NCBI GenBank assembly: GCA_965198915.1
Contig: CBDAQC010000002.1
Location: 992,001-1,056,000 of the forward strand
DNA: 64,000 bases
Source: BOG-908 sp965198915
GTDB lineage: Bacteria > Pseudomonadota > Alphaproteobacteria > Acetobacterales > Acetobacteraceae
Reading direction: 5' to 3'
Below, piece after piece: positions 52,074 to 60,348 of the stretch (within the stretch, counting starts at the first letter, position 1; each line of letters starts with the position of its first letter). The notes under the pieces were generated by a model, which saw only the letters and a program-made list of their open reading frames with translations, did no database searches and was not told the origin of the DNA. The position numbers and the translations under genes are program-made.

Positions 52074-52991
52074 CTATTGCTGCTCGGCTGAAGCTTCGGG
52101 CGCGTCCTCGGCAGCCGCATCGGCAACAGCCACATCCGGCGCGTAAGGCTGCAACAGCCGGATCACCCGCCCCAGCGTCTCACGCAATTCGGTCCGCCGC
52201 ACCACCATGTCCACGATGCCGTGCTCGTGCAGGTATTCCGAGCGCTGGAAGCCCTCGGGCAGCGTCTCGCGCACCGTCTGTTCGATGACCCGCGCGCCGG
52301 CGAAGCCGATCAGCGCACCGGGTTCGGCGATCTGGATGTCGCCCAGCATGGCGAAACTGGCGGTGACGCCGCCTGTGGTGGGGTCCGTGAGCACCACGAT
52401 GTAGGGCAGCCGCGCCTCGCGCAGCAGCATGGCGGCGATCGTGGTGCGCGGCATCTGCATCAGGCTGACCGCACCCTCCTGCATGCGGGCGCCGCCGGAT
52501 GCGGTGAACACCACCAGCGGCGCCTGCTGCAGCACCGCCAGCCGCGCGGCCGCCAGTATGCCCTCGCCCACCGCGGCGCCCATGCTGCCGCCCATGAAGT
52601 TGAATTCCATCACCGCCACCACCGCGCGGGCGCCCTCAATGGTGCCGTGGGCGACGACCAGCGCGTCTTCCAGCCCGGTCTTGGTGCGCGCCTCGCGCAG
52701 GCGCTCGGCGTAGCGTTTCTGGTCCCGGAAGGTCAGCGGATCGGCCGGCGCCTTTGGCAGTTCGATGCGGGTGAAGCTGGCCGCGTCGAACGTCCAGTCC
52801 AGCCGTTCCAGCGCGGTGCCGCGCATGTGGTGCCCGCAATGCGGGCACACGCGCAGATTCTTCTCCAGCTCCTTGGTGAAGATCATCTGCTCGCAGGCGG
52901 GGCATTGCGACCAGAGATTGTCCGGCACGTCCGGACGCTGGCCGAGCAGCGTGCGTATGCGGGGGCGGACGTATTCGGTGAGCCAGCTCAT
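52074..52991 (-). CDS. accD: Acetyl-CoA carboxylase carboxyltransferase beta subunit
   Basis: A 305-residue subunit. A zinc ribbon is formed by Cys30, Cys33, Cys49 and Cys52; the carboxyltransferase core has MEFNFMGGSMGAAVGEG, FTASGGARMQEG, VLTDPTTGGVTASFAMLGD and IGFAGARVIEQTV. With AccA it moves CO2 from biotin to acetyl-CoA in fatty-acid synthesis. Its ATG is 30 bases after trpA, so it is transcribed with it, the usual alphaproteobacterial arrangement. A short Ala/Glu-rich tail follows the core. Confidence 0.96.
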   Translation of the reverse strand: MSWLTEYVRPRIRTLLGQRPDVPDNLWSQCPACEQMIFTKELEKNLRVCPHCGHHMRGTALERLDWTFDAASFTRIELPKAPADPLTFRDQKRYAERLREARTKTGLEDALVVAHGTIEGARAVVAVMEFNFMGGSMGAAVGEGILAAARLAVLQQAPLVVFTASGGARMQEGAVSLMQMPRTTIAAMLLREARLPYIVVLTDPTTGGVTASFAMLGDIQIAEPGALIGFAGARVIEQTVRETLPEGFQRSEYLHEHGIVDMVVRRTELRETLGRVIRLLQPYAPDVAVADAAAEDAPEASAEQQ

Positions 52992-53021
52992 CTCAGAAAT
53001 CCGCGCCCATTTCCAAACAAC

Positions 53022-53876
53022 CTAGCTAACATCATGGGTCATCTGAACCTGCTCGCTACGCGCCTGGGAGATGGCACCTGCAAGCGCGCGGACCTGGTCG
53101 AGAACACGCCTGACCGTGTCCGGCCGCGCGTGGCCTTTCTCGTCCAGGCTGGCGGCGAGCGTGTCTATCAGGGCCGAAGCGACGACGGCGCCGTCCGCGG
53201 CCCGGACGGCGGACGCCGCCTGCTCCGGTGTGCGGACACCGAAACCCACGGCGATCGGGAGATTGGTCACTTCCCGTATGCGCGGGATCGCGGCCCCCAA
53301 CTCCTCAACGGACGCCGTGCGCGTGCCCGTCACCCCGGTGATGCTGACGTAATACACGAAGCCCGAGCACCCCAGCAGCACCTGCGGCAGGCGCGCGGCA
53401 TCCGTCGTAGGCGCCACCAGCCTGATGATGTCGATCCCGTTCTCCGCCGCGTGGCCCGCCAGCAAGCCCGCCTCTTCCGTCGGCAGGTCCACCACGATCA
53501 GCCCGTCCACGCCGGACGCCGCCGCATCCAGGCAGAACCGCGCCGGATCGTACGCCAGGATCGGGTTCAGGTAGCCCATAAGCACCACCGGCGTGGTGTC
53601 GTCCTCCGCCCTGAACTCCCGCACCATCGCCAGCGTGTGGCAGACCGAGCCGCCGGCGAGCAACGCGCGGCGGCCCGCCGCCTGTATGGTCGGGCCGTCC
53701 GCCATCGGGTCGCTGAACGGCATGCCGATCTCGATCAGGTCCGCGCCCGCGCCCGGCATGCCCTGCAGGATCGCCATGCTGGTCGCGGGATCGGGGTCGT
53801 AGGCCTCCAGGAACGGTATCAGCGCGCCGCGGCCTTCGCGCTTAAGGGCGGCGAATTTCGCCTCTATGCGGCTCAT
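53022..53876 (-). CDS. trpA: Tryptophan synthase alpha subunit
   Basis: A 284-residue TIM-barrel enzyme. IEIGMPFSDPMADGPTIQAA holds the catalytic Glu/Asp pair; VLMGYLNPILAYD, GLIVVDLPTEEAG and YYVSITGVTGTR are family motifs. It cleaves indole-glycerol phosphate and passes indole to TrpB. A repeat unit begins five bases before the ATG at 53876, and no clear ribosome site is left, so its translation may be weak. The frame to 53915 is repeat-derived. Confidence 0.95.
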   Translation of the reverse strand: MSRIEAKFAALKREGRGALIPFLEAYDPDPATSMAILQGMPGAGADLIEIGMPFSDPMADGPTIQAAGRRALLAGGSVCHTLAMVREFRAEDDTTPVVLMGYLNPILAYDPARFCLDAAASGVDGLIVVDLPTEEAGLLAGHAAENGIDIIRLVAPTTDAARLPQVLLGCSGFVYYVSITGVTGTRTASVEELGAAIPRIREVTNLPIAVGFGVRTPEQAASAVRAADGAVVASALIDTLAASLDEKGHARPDTVRRVLDQVRALAGAISQARSEQVQMTHDVS

Positions 53877-53880
53877 GAAG

Positions 53881-54058
53881 AAAGGAAGGCCTTCTTTTTT
53901 GAAGAAAAGAAGCAAAAAACTTTTGTCCCCCTGCCTGCATCGAGGCGCGCACCGTTCCTGCCAATACGCGTAGTGGCAGAACCGGCGCGCGCCGGCGTGC
54001 AGGCGCCAGGAACAAAAGTCTTTTGCTTCTTTTCTTCAGAAAAGAAGGCCTTGCTTCC
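53881..54058. repeat. Composite repeat between trpB and trpA
   Basis: Leftward unit 53881-53925 and rightward unit 54011-54058, both strongly conserved, around a core of the CCTGCATCG subtype. It lies five bases from both the trpA start and the trpB stop, filling the space between two genes that are normally adjacent. Confidence 0.9.
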
Positions 54059-54063
54059 TCCCC

Positions 54064-55287
54064 TCAAAGCCTGGCTCCCAAATGCTCGGCCACGGTGAAA
54101 ATGTCCTTGTCCCCGCGCCCGGACAGATTCATCAGGATGATCTCGTCCTTGCTCATGCCAGGCGCGATCTTCTCGATATGCGCCAGCGCGTGCGCGCATT
54201 CCAATGCGGGAATGATGCCTTCCATCCGGCTGCAAAGCTGGAACGAGGCCAGCGCCTCCTCGTCCGTGATGCCCACATACTCCGCGCGACCTATGTCGTG
54301 CAGCCAGGCGTGCTCCGGCCCGATGCCCGGGTAGTCGAGCCCGGCGCTTATGCTGTGCGCCTCGGTGATCTGGCCGTCATCGTCCTGCAGCAGGTAGGTG
54401 CGGTTGCCGTGCAGCACGCCGGGGCGGCCGCGCTCGATGCTGGCCGCCTGGGCGCCGCTGTCCAGGCCGCGGCCGGCCGCCTCCACGCCGATCAGTCGCA
54501 CGGACGGCTCGTCCAGGAACGGGTGGAAGATGCCCATGGCGTTGCTGCCGCCGCCCACGCTGGCCACCACCACGTCGGGCAGGCGGCTCTCCGCCTGCAT
54601 CATCTGCGCGCGTGCTTCGGTGCCGATCACGCTCTGGAAGTCGCGCACCATCGCGGGATACGGGTGCGGGCCGGCCACGGTGCCCAGCAGGAAATACGTG
54701 TCGCTAACGTTGGCCACCCAGTCGCGCATGGCCTCGTTCATCGCGTCTTTCAGCGTGCCGGCGCCGGTGGTCACCGGCACCACCTCGGCGCCCAGCAGCT
54801 TCATGCGGAACACGTTGGGCTTCTGCCGCTCCACGTCCACGGCACCCATGTAGATCACGCACGGCATGCCCATCAGCGCGCACACCGTGGCGGTGGCCAC
54901 GCCGTGCTGCCCGGCGCCCGTCTCCGCGATGATGCGCGTCTTGCCCATGCGGCGGGCCAGCAGGATCTGCCCCATGCAGGAGTTCACCTTGTGGGCGCCG
55001 GTGTGGTTCAGCTCCTCGCGCTTGAAGTAGATCTTGGCGCCGCCGAACAGCTTCGTCAGCCGCTGCGCGAACCAGAGCGGGCTCGGCCGGCCGACATAAT
55101 CCTTCAGGTAGTAGTCCAGCTCCTTCTGGAAGCTCGGATCCCGCTTGGTCGCCTCATAGGCGGCATCCAGCTCCAGGACCAACGGCATCAGCGTCTCCGC
55201 CACGAACCGTCCGCCATAGGCGCCGAAACGGCCCTGGCCGTCCGGGCCGGAGCGCAAGGTATTGGGCAGCGCAGGTGCGTGATTCAC
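54064..55287 (-). CDS. trpB: Tryptophan synthase beta subunit
   Basis: A 407-residue PLP enzyme. REELNHTGAHKVNSCMGQIL has the PLP lysine near residue 99; ETGAGQHGVATATV and SVGGGSNAMGIFHPF bind the phosphate; RMEGIIPALECAHALA follows. It joins indole and serine to tryptophan. The start is GTG 55287 with GGAG six bases upstream; the ORF to 55476 is repeat-derived. It leads the trpB-trpA-accD-folC run. Confidence 0.96.
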   Translation of the reverse strand: MNHAPALPNTLRSGPDGQGRFGAYGGRFVAETLMPLVLELDAAYEATKRDPSFQKELDYYLKDYVGRPSPLWFAQRLTKLFGGAKIYFKREELNHTGAHKVNSCMGQILLARRMGKTRIIAETGAGQHGVATATVCALMGMPCVIYMGAVDVERQKPNVFRMKLLGAEVVPVTTGAGTLKDAMNEAMRDWVANVSDTYFLLGTVAGPHPYPAMVRDFQSVIGTEARAQMMQAESRLPDVVVASVGGGSNAMGIFHPFLDEPSVRLIGVEAAGRGLDSGAQAASIERGRPGVLHGNRTYLLQDDDGQITEAHSISAGLDYPGIGPEHAWLHDIGRAEYVGITDEEALASFQLCSRMEGIIPALECAHALAHIEKIAPGMSKDEIILMNLSGRGDKDIFTVAEHLGARL

Positions 55288-55339
55288 GGGAGGCTCCTCG
55301 GGCGGGCGGTGGTGATAGCGCGGACTGAGTTGGGTTGTA

Positions 55340-55389
55340 AGGAAGAAAGCAGGCGGTGCTTTTTTGAAAGGGGGCCCAAAAAACCTTTC
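55340..55389 (-). repeat. A/T-hairpin repeat unit, single copy
   Basis: A leftward unit 52 bases upstream of the trpB start. The hairpin is partly altered (GCTTTTTTGAAAGGGGGCCC) but AAAAAACCTTTCCCGCG is recognisable, so it is a diverged copy. Confidence 0.65.
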
Positions 55390-55467
55390 CCGCGCCCTGA
55401 GCTGCCGACGCGGACGGCGCAGACCCCGCTGTTGCCTTGCGGCCGGGCACACCACACAACCCGGCCC

Positions 55468-56406
55468 ATGCTGCACGCCATCTCAGGCCGCCCCGGCGCG
55501 CCACCCGTCTGGTTCGACCTCGACCGCGCCACCGAGGCCGAACGCGACGAGGCCGCGCGCCAGACCGGCCTGCGCGTGCCCAGCCTGGCCGAAGTCACCG
55601 AGATCGAATCCTCCAGCCGGCTCGCCGTCCATGACGGCACCCTCACCCTGTCGATGTCCATGCTCAGCCGCAGCGCCGGCGGCGTTCGCACGGTGGCCCC
55701 GATCGGCTTCGTGGTCACGCCCGAGCGGCTGTTGACCGTACGCTTCGCCGAATCCGCGCTGATCGACGATCTCGCCCGGACCTGGCGCGCACCGGAGGGC
55801 GCGGTGTCCGGCATGCTTCCCTTCCTGAGCCTGCTGGAAGCCATGGTCGACCGCCTGGCGGACGTGCTGGAACAGCTCTCCGGCGAGATGGACACGCTGT
55901 CGGCAGCCCTGTTCCGCAACGGCCCGGCAGGCCGCCTCTCCGGCCGCCGCCGCACCAGCTTCCTGCAGGAAACCCTGATCGAGATCGGCGACCGCGGCAC
56001 CCGCATCTCGCAACTGCGCGACAGCCTGCTCGGCCTCGGCCGCATCGTCCGCTACGTGCCGCAAGCCGTCACCTGGCCCACCGAAGCCGACGCCCACCGC
56101 CTCGTCACGCTGGACCGCGACGTCGCCTCGCTGAACGACTACGATGTCCAACTCAACGACCGCGTGCAGTTTCTGCTCGATGCCACGCTCGGCTTCATCA
56201 GCATCGACCAGAACGACACGATAAAGGTGCTGACCGTGGTCAGCATCGTGGGCATCCCGCCCACCTTCATCGCCAGCCTGTATGGGATGAACTTCCACGA
56301 CATGCCGGAGCTTGGCTGGCGCTACGGGTATCCGTATGCGCTGTGCCTGATCGCGTTGAGCATTCTGGTGCCGCTGCTGCTGTTCTGGCGGAAGGGATGG
56401 CTTTAG
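55468..56406 (+). CDS. CorA-family divalent cation transporter
   Basis: A 312-residue protein ending in two membrane helices. The selectivity motif YGMNF at about residues 272-276 is intact, preceded by the long helix with NDTIKVLTVVSIVGIPPTFI. The N-terminal domain is cytoplasmic. CorA proteins carry Mg2+ (some Co2+, Ni2+ or Zn2+). It is divergent from trpB. Start ATG 55468; a repeat pair begins three bases past the stop. Confidence 0.92.
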   Translation: MLHAISGRPGAPPVWFDLDRATEAERDEAARQTGLRVPSLAEVTEIESSSRLAVHDGTLTLSMSMLSRSAGGVRTVAPIGFVVTPERLLTVRFAESALIDDLARTWRAPEGAVSGMLPFLSLLEAMVDRLADVLEQLSGEMDTLSAALFRNGPAGRLSGRRRTSFLQETLIEIGDRGTRISQLRDSLLGLGRIVRYVPQAVTWPTEADAHRLVTLDRDVASLNDYDVQLNDRVQFLLDATLGFISIDQNDTIKVLTVVSIVGIPPTFIASLYGMNFHDMPELGWRYGYPYALCLIALSILVPLLLFWRKGWL

Positions 56407-56408
56407 AA

Positions 56409-56586
56409 AAAGTAAGCAAGCCCTTCTTTTTCAAAAGAAAGAAGCAAAAAACTTTTGCTTCCCGCCTGCGCCGTAGCGCGTGCTCGCCGCGCTAGCAGGC
56501 GTAGTGGCAGGGCCGGAGCGCGTCTTGATGCATCGGGAGTTACGAAAGTTTTTTGCTTCTTTTTCTTCAGAAGAAGGCTTTCCTTA
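56409..56586. repeat. Composite repeat between convergent genes
   Basis: Leftward unit 56409-56457 and rightward unit 56543-56586 around a core with TAGTGGCAGGGCCGGAGCGCG. It starts three bases past the corA stop and ends two bases from the TPR-protein stop. Confidence 0.9.
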
Positions 56587-56588
56587 CC

Positions 56589-58199
56589 TCACTTCGAAGC
56601 GCTCTTAAGCCGAGCCTCGATACGCGCCTGCTCGTCCGCGTCCGGCTTCAGCACCAGCGCCCGGCGCCACTGGTCCTCCGCCTCGATGTGCCGGCCCGCG
56701 TCCCAATAGGCGTCACCCAGATGCCCCGTGATGCTCGGGTCCTCCGGCTCCAGCTCGGCCGCCTTCTCCAGCAGCCGCAGCGCCTCCTTGGTGTCACCCT
56801 GGCGCAGCGCCACCCAGCCCAGGCTGTCCACGATGGCGCCGTCGTTGGGCCGCGCATGCAGCGCCTTTTCGATCATCTCGCGCGCGGCCGGCAGGTCCTC
56901 GTTGCGCTCGGCCATGGCGTAGCCCAGGAAGTTCAGCACGAACGGCTGGTCCGGCGAGAGCTCGAGCGCGCGGTTCATGTCCGCCTGCGCACGCGGCCAT
57001 TGATGCGTGCGCTCCAGCGCCGTGCCGCGGGCGTAGAACACCACCCAATCGGCGGTCTGCGGGTGGCGCAGCAGTGCTATCGCGCGGTCATAGGCATCGA
57101 TCGCCTCGGGAAACTTCTTCTGGTCCGCCAGCGTGTCCCCGAGCTGCGCCAGCGGCTCCGGCCGGTTCGGATAGGCGGACACCAGGCCACGCAGCAGCCC
57201 CACCGCATCGTCCAGCCGGTCCTGCCGCGCGTACAGGTTGGCCAGGCGAAGCTGCACCACAGGTTTCAGAGGATCGTCCTGCGGCACGCGCTCCAGTTCG
57301 GTCGCCGCCAGCTTGAACTGCTTGTGGTTGGCGGCAATTTCGGAGGCGAGCAAATGCGCGTCCGTCATCCCCGGCTCCGCCGTCAGCGCCACCTGCACCA
57401 GCAGCTCGCTCACCTCGTGGCCGGTCTGGCCGTCGGCGGCCGCCGCCACCTCCACCAGCGCCATCGCCAGGCCATGCAGCGGAGCCGGCGCATGGGCATG
57501 ATCCAGGGCGGCCAGGAGGCGCTTCTCGGCGATGCCCAGCTCCGGCGAGGCGGCGATGGCGTTTGCAATGGTGGCGCGCGCGCCGGCCATGTCACCGCTG
57601 CGCGCCTGCCAGCTGGCGTAGATCTGCGCGAATTGCAGGCTGGGCTGAGTCTGACCGTGCGCCAAATCCGCATAGAGCCGCTGCGCCAGCCCGTCCCGGT
57701 GCGCGGCGTCCGCCAGCAATGCGGCATGCAGCGGTGCGATGGCGCCCAGCTTGCCGCCGGTGATGGCCGGCTGCAGCGTGTCCATTGCGCGATCGGACTC
57801 GCCCTGGGCCTGCTGCGCCCAGGCCAGCAGCAGCGGCCGGATCGCATCGGCCAGCGCCTGGTGCGGCAGTTCCGCGTAGCCCAGCTCCGCCTGCGGCCAA
57901 TTGCCGTCATGCGCGGCGCGCGTGGCCAGAAGAAGCTCGGCCAGCGGGTTGGCGGGCAGCGACTTGGCCAACCTGGCGGCCTGGCTGTCGCCGGCCAGCA
58001 GCGCCAGCACGAAAGCATCTTCGCGCAGCTCGGGGTTGGTCGGGTCACCCGCCAGCGCATCCGCCATCCTGGACGCGGCAAGCGCCGTATCGCCCTGATG
58101 CGAGGCGAACTGCGAAACCAGGAAATCGGCCGGGCGCGCGGCCCGAGCGGCGGGCATGAGGGCGATCGTAAGCAGGAGAGCGGTGCGGAAGGTCTTCAT
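56589..58199 (-). CDS. Exported tetratricopeptide-repeat protein
   Basis: A 536-residue protein with a signal peptide (MKTFRTALLLTIALMPAARA) and many TPR units, clearest in the second half: PEPLAQLGDTLADQKKFPEA, YARGTALERTHQWPRAQADM, SLGWVALRQGDTKEALRLLE and HLGDAYWDAGRHIEAEDQW. TPR domains bind partner proteins; such exported proteins often help envelope assembly. The first half is TPR-like but diverged. The start is ATG 58199, before which the frame is not conserved. Confidence 0.87.
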   Translation of the reverse strand: MKTFRTALLLTIALMPAARAARPADFLVSQFASHQGDTALAASRMADALAGDPTNPELREDAFVLALLAGDSQAARLAKSLPANPLAELLLATRAAHDGNWPQAELGYAELPHQALADAIRPLLLAWAQQAQGESDRAMDTLQPAITGGKLGAIAPLHAALLADAAHRDGLAQRLYADLAHGQTQPSLQFAQIYASWQARSGDMAGARATIANAIAASPELGIAEKRLLAALDHAHAPAPLHGLAMALVEVAAAADGQTGHEVSELLVQVALTAEPGMTDAHLLASEIAANHKQFKLAATELERVPQDDPLKPVVQLRLANLYARQDRLDDAVGLLRGLVSAYPNRPEPLAQLGDTLADQKKFPEAIDAYDRAIALLRHPQTADWVVFYARGTALERTHQWPRAQADMNRALELSPDQPFVLNFLGYAMAERNEDLPAAREMIEKALHARPNDGAIVDSLGWVALRQGDTKEALRLLEKAAELEPEDPSITGHLGDAYWDAGRHIEAEDQWRRALVLKPDADEQARIEARLKSASK

Positions 58200-58245
58200 G
58201 CAGGGAACGTAGGCGGTTCGGGCATGGCACTCAACCAAAGCGGGG

Positions 58246-58370
58246 CAGACCTTTCTCGAGAAAATAGCGAGGAGCTTGCTTCCTGCCATTGGCGATCGGC
58301 TTGAAGCCGTCGCCGACAGGGACAAAAGTTTGCCGCTTCTTTTCTGCAGAGAAGTAAGGCCTTCTTCCGC
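58246..58370. repeat. Degenerate composite repeat
   Basis: The right unit (58321-58370) keeps CAAAAGTTTGCCGCTTC, a CTGCAG hairpin and AAGGCCTTC, and ends at the ETF-QO stop codon. The left part is only partly recognisable (CCTTTCTCGAGAAAA). Confidence 0.6.
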
Positions 58371-60014
58371 CTACATTCCTCCCGGATAAGCCGGCCCCCC
58401 GCCGCCCTCCGGCGCAGACCAGTCGATGTTCTGCGTCGGATCCTTGATGTCGCACGTCTTGCAATGCACGCAGTTCTGCGCGTTGATCTGCAGCCGGGGA
58501 TGGCCCTCCTCAACGCCCACCGCCTCGTACACGCCGGCCGGGCAATACCGGCTCTCCGGGCTGCGGTATTCCTCCCAGTTCACGCCCAGCCAGCGCCCCG
58601 GCTCGCGCAGCTTCAGGTGCACCGGCTGGTTTTCCTCGTGATTCGTGTTGCTGATGAACACGCTGGACAACCGGTCGAACGTCAGCACGCCGTCCGGCTT
58701 CGGATAGACGATCCTGTTGGCGTCGGTGGCAGGCGCCAGGCCCTCGTGGTCGGCATGCTTGTGGTGGAACGTCCAGGGCGCGTGGCCGCGGAATATGAAG
58801 GTGTCCAGCCCGGAATACGCCATGAAGCCGTACAGCCCGAACTTGGCGAAAGCCGGACGCAGATTGCGCTCGCGCTTCAGCTCCGGATATAGCCAGCTTG
58901 CGCGAAACTTGTCGGTGTAGGCGGTGAGTTCCACCGTACGGTCCGCGGCCAGCGCTTCGGCCGCAGCCTCGGCCGCCAGCATGCCGGACTTCATGGCGCA
59001 GTGCGTGCCCTTGATCTTCGGCAAGTTCAGGAACCCTGCCGAATCACCGATCAGCGCGCCACCGGGGAAGCTCAGCTTCGGTATCGACTGGAACCCGCCT
59101 TCGGACAGCGCACGCGCGCCGTAGCTTATGCGGCGGCCGCCCTCGAAATGCTTGCGCATGGCCGGATGCGTCTTCAGCCGCTGCATCTCGTCGAACGGTG
59201 ACAGCCACGGATTCTTGTAGTCCAAGCCGACCACGTAGCCGAAAGATACCAGTCCGTGCCCGAAATGGTATAGCCAGGACCCCGCATAGGTGTTGCGGTC
59301 CGCGGGCCAGCCCACGCTGTGCTGGATGAAGCCCGGCTTGTGGTTCTCGCGCGGGATCTCCCACAGTTCCTTGATGCCCAGCCCGTAAGTCTGTGGGTCA
59401 ACACCCTCGCGCAGGTTGAACCGGGACATGAGCTGCTTGGATAGCGAGCCGCGGCAGCCCTCGCCGAACAGCGTGTAGGCGGCGCGCAGCTCCATGCCCA
59501 CGGCGTAGTTCGGCCCGTGCTCGCCTTCCTTAGTCACGCCCATGTCGCCGGTGGCGACACCCACCACCCGGTCCTGCCCGGACGCGTCGGCCTCGATCAG
59601 CAGCTCGGCCGCAGAGAAGCCCGGATAGATCTCCACGCCAAGTTCCTCGGCCTGGCGGCCCAGCCAGCGCACGACGTCGCTCAGGCTGACGATGTAGTTG
59701 CCGTGGTTGTTCATCTGCGGCGGGTTGATCGGCGAGCGGAACGCGCGCTTCTCCGTCAGGAAGACAAAGTGGTCCTCGGTGGCCTGGGTATGCAGCGGTG
59801 CCCCGCGCTCACGCCAGTCGGGCAGCAGCTCCTCTAGCGCGGTGGGCTCGATCACCGCGCCGGACAGGATGTGCGCACCTACCTCGCCGGCCTTTTCCAC
59901 CACGCACACGGCGGCATCCGGCGCGAGCTGTTTCAGGCGAATGGCAGCCGCCAGGCCCGCGGGCCCTGCGCCCACGATCACCACGTCGAACTCCATCGCC
60001 TCGCGCTCGCTCAT
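58371..60014 (-). CDS. Electron transfer flavoprotein-ubiquinone oxidoreductase
   Basis: A 547-residue membrane-associated enzyme. VVIVGAGPAGLAAAIRLKQL binds FAD; LSGAVIEP, YPGFSAAELL and GVATGDMGV are ETF-QO segments. The C-terminal 4Fe-4S ligands include CPAGVYE and the CVHCKTCDIKDPTQNI motif. It moves electrons from ETF to ubiquinone, so it would serve the acyl-CoA dehydrogenase at 6.9-8.1 kb. ATG 60014 follows AGGAAACGAGGGG. Confidence 0.96.
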   Translation of the reverse strand: MSEREAMEFDVVIVGAGPAGLAAAIRLKQLAPDAAVCVVEKAGEVGAHILSGAVIEPTALEELLPDWRERGAPLHTQATEDHFVFLTEKRAFRSPINPPQMNNHGNYIVSLSDVVRWLGRQAEELGVEIYPGFSAAELLIEADASGQDRVVGVATGDMGVTKEGEHGPNYAVGMELRAAYTLFGEGCRGSLSKQLMSRFNLREGVDPQTYGLGIKELWEIPRENHKPGFIQHSVGWPADRNTYAGSWLYHFGHGLVSFGYVVGLDYKNPWLSPFDEMQRLKTHPAMRKHFEGGRRISYGARALSEGGFQSIPKLSFPGGALIGDSAGFLNLPKIKGTHCAMKSGMLAAEAAAEALAADRTVELTAYTDKFRASWLYPELKRERNLRPAFAKFGLYGFMAYSGLDTFIFRGHAPWTFHHKHADHEGLAPATDANRIVYPKPDGVLTFDRLSSVFISNTNHEENQPVHLKLREPGRWLGVNWEEYRSPESRYCPAGVYEAVGVEEGHPRLQINAQNCVHCKTCDIKDPTQNIDWSAPEGGGGPAYPGGM

Positions 60015-60348
60015 GCCCCTCGTTTCCTATGTGCTTCTTGGTTGACGTATAAGGCAGGGAACTGCCGTGGTTAAAGGCCCCTGCCCTGGTTGGGTGCACA
60101 TCAAGGTTGGGCTGGTGGGCGCTTGGGGAAGACCTTAAGGAAAGAATGGGGCTCTGCCCCAGACCCCGCTGGGGCCTTGGCCCCAGACCCCATTTCGTCT
60201 GGCGCGCTGGTGACAGGTTACGTGTCTGTTGAGACTTGGCCTGGTTGCCCGGGTGACGGTGGCTTTTGACCGTCGGCGCACGGGAGTGGCCGCCGGAGAG
60301 AGCTTCAAACAGAGGCGCAGGGGCGGAACCCCTGTCCGTCCTCTACGG
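60015..60348. other. Gene-free stretch of about 330 bases
   Basis: It holds a copy of the G/C-rich repeat (60138-60201) and otherwise shows no gene. It separates ETF-QO from the WcbI-domain gene, both read leftward. Confidence 0.6.
60138..60201 (+). repeat. GGGGCTCTGCCCC repeat family
   Basis: AATGGGGCTCTGCCCC, then AGACCCCGCTGGGGCC and TTGGCCCCAGACCCCATT. Palindromic G/C blocks repeat within it, and related copies occur at 1031-1099 and 63801-63939. Confidence 0.7.

Noticed and set aside
54082..55467. Upstream extension of corA
   Set aside because: It is the reverse complement of trpB; CorA homology starts at ATG 55468.
9168..58370. Recurring repeats as a CRISPR array
   Set aside because: Units are separated by whole genes, occur in both orientations and have no regular spacers or cas genes.
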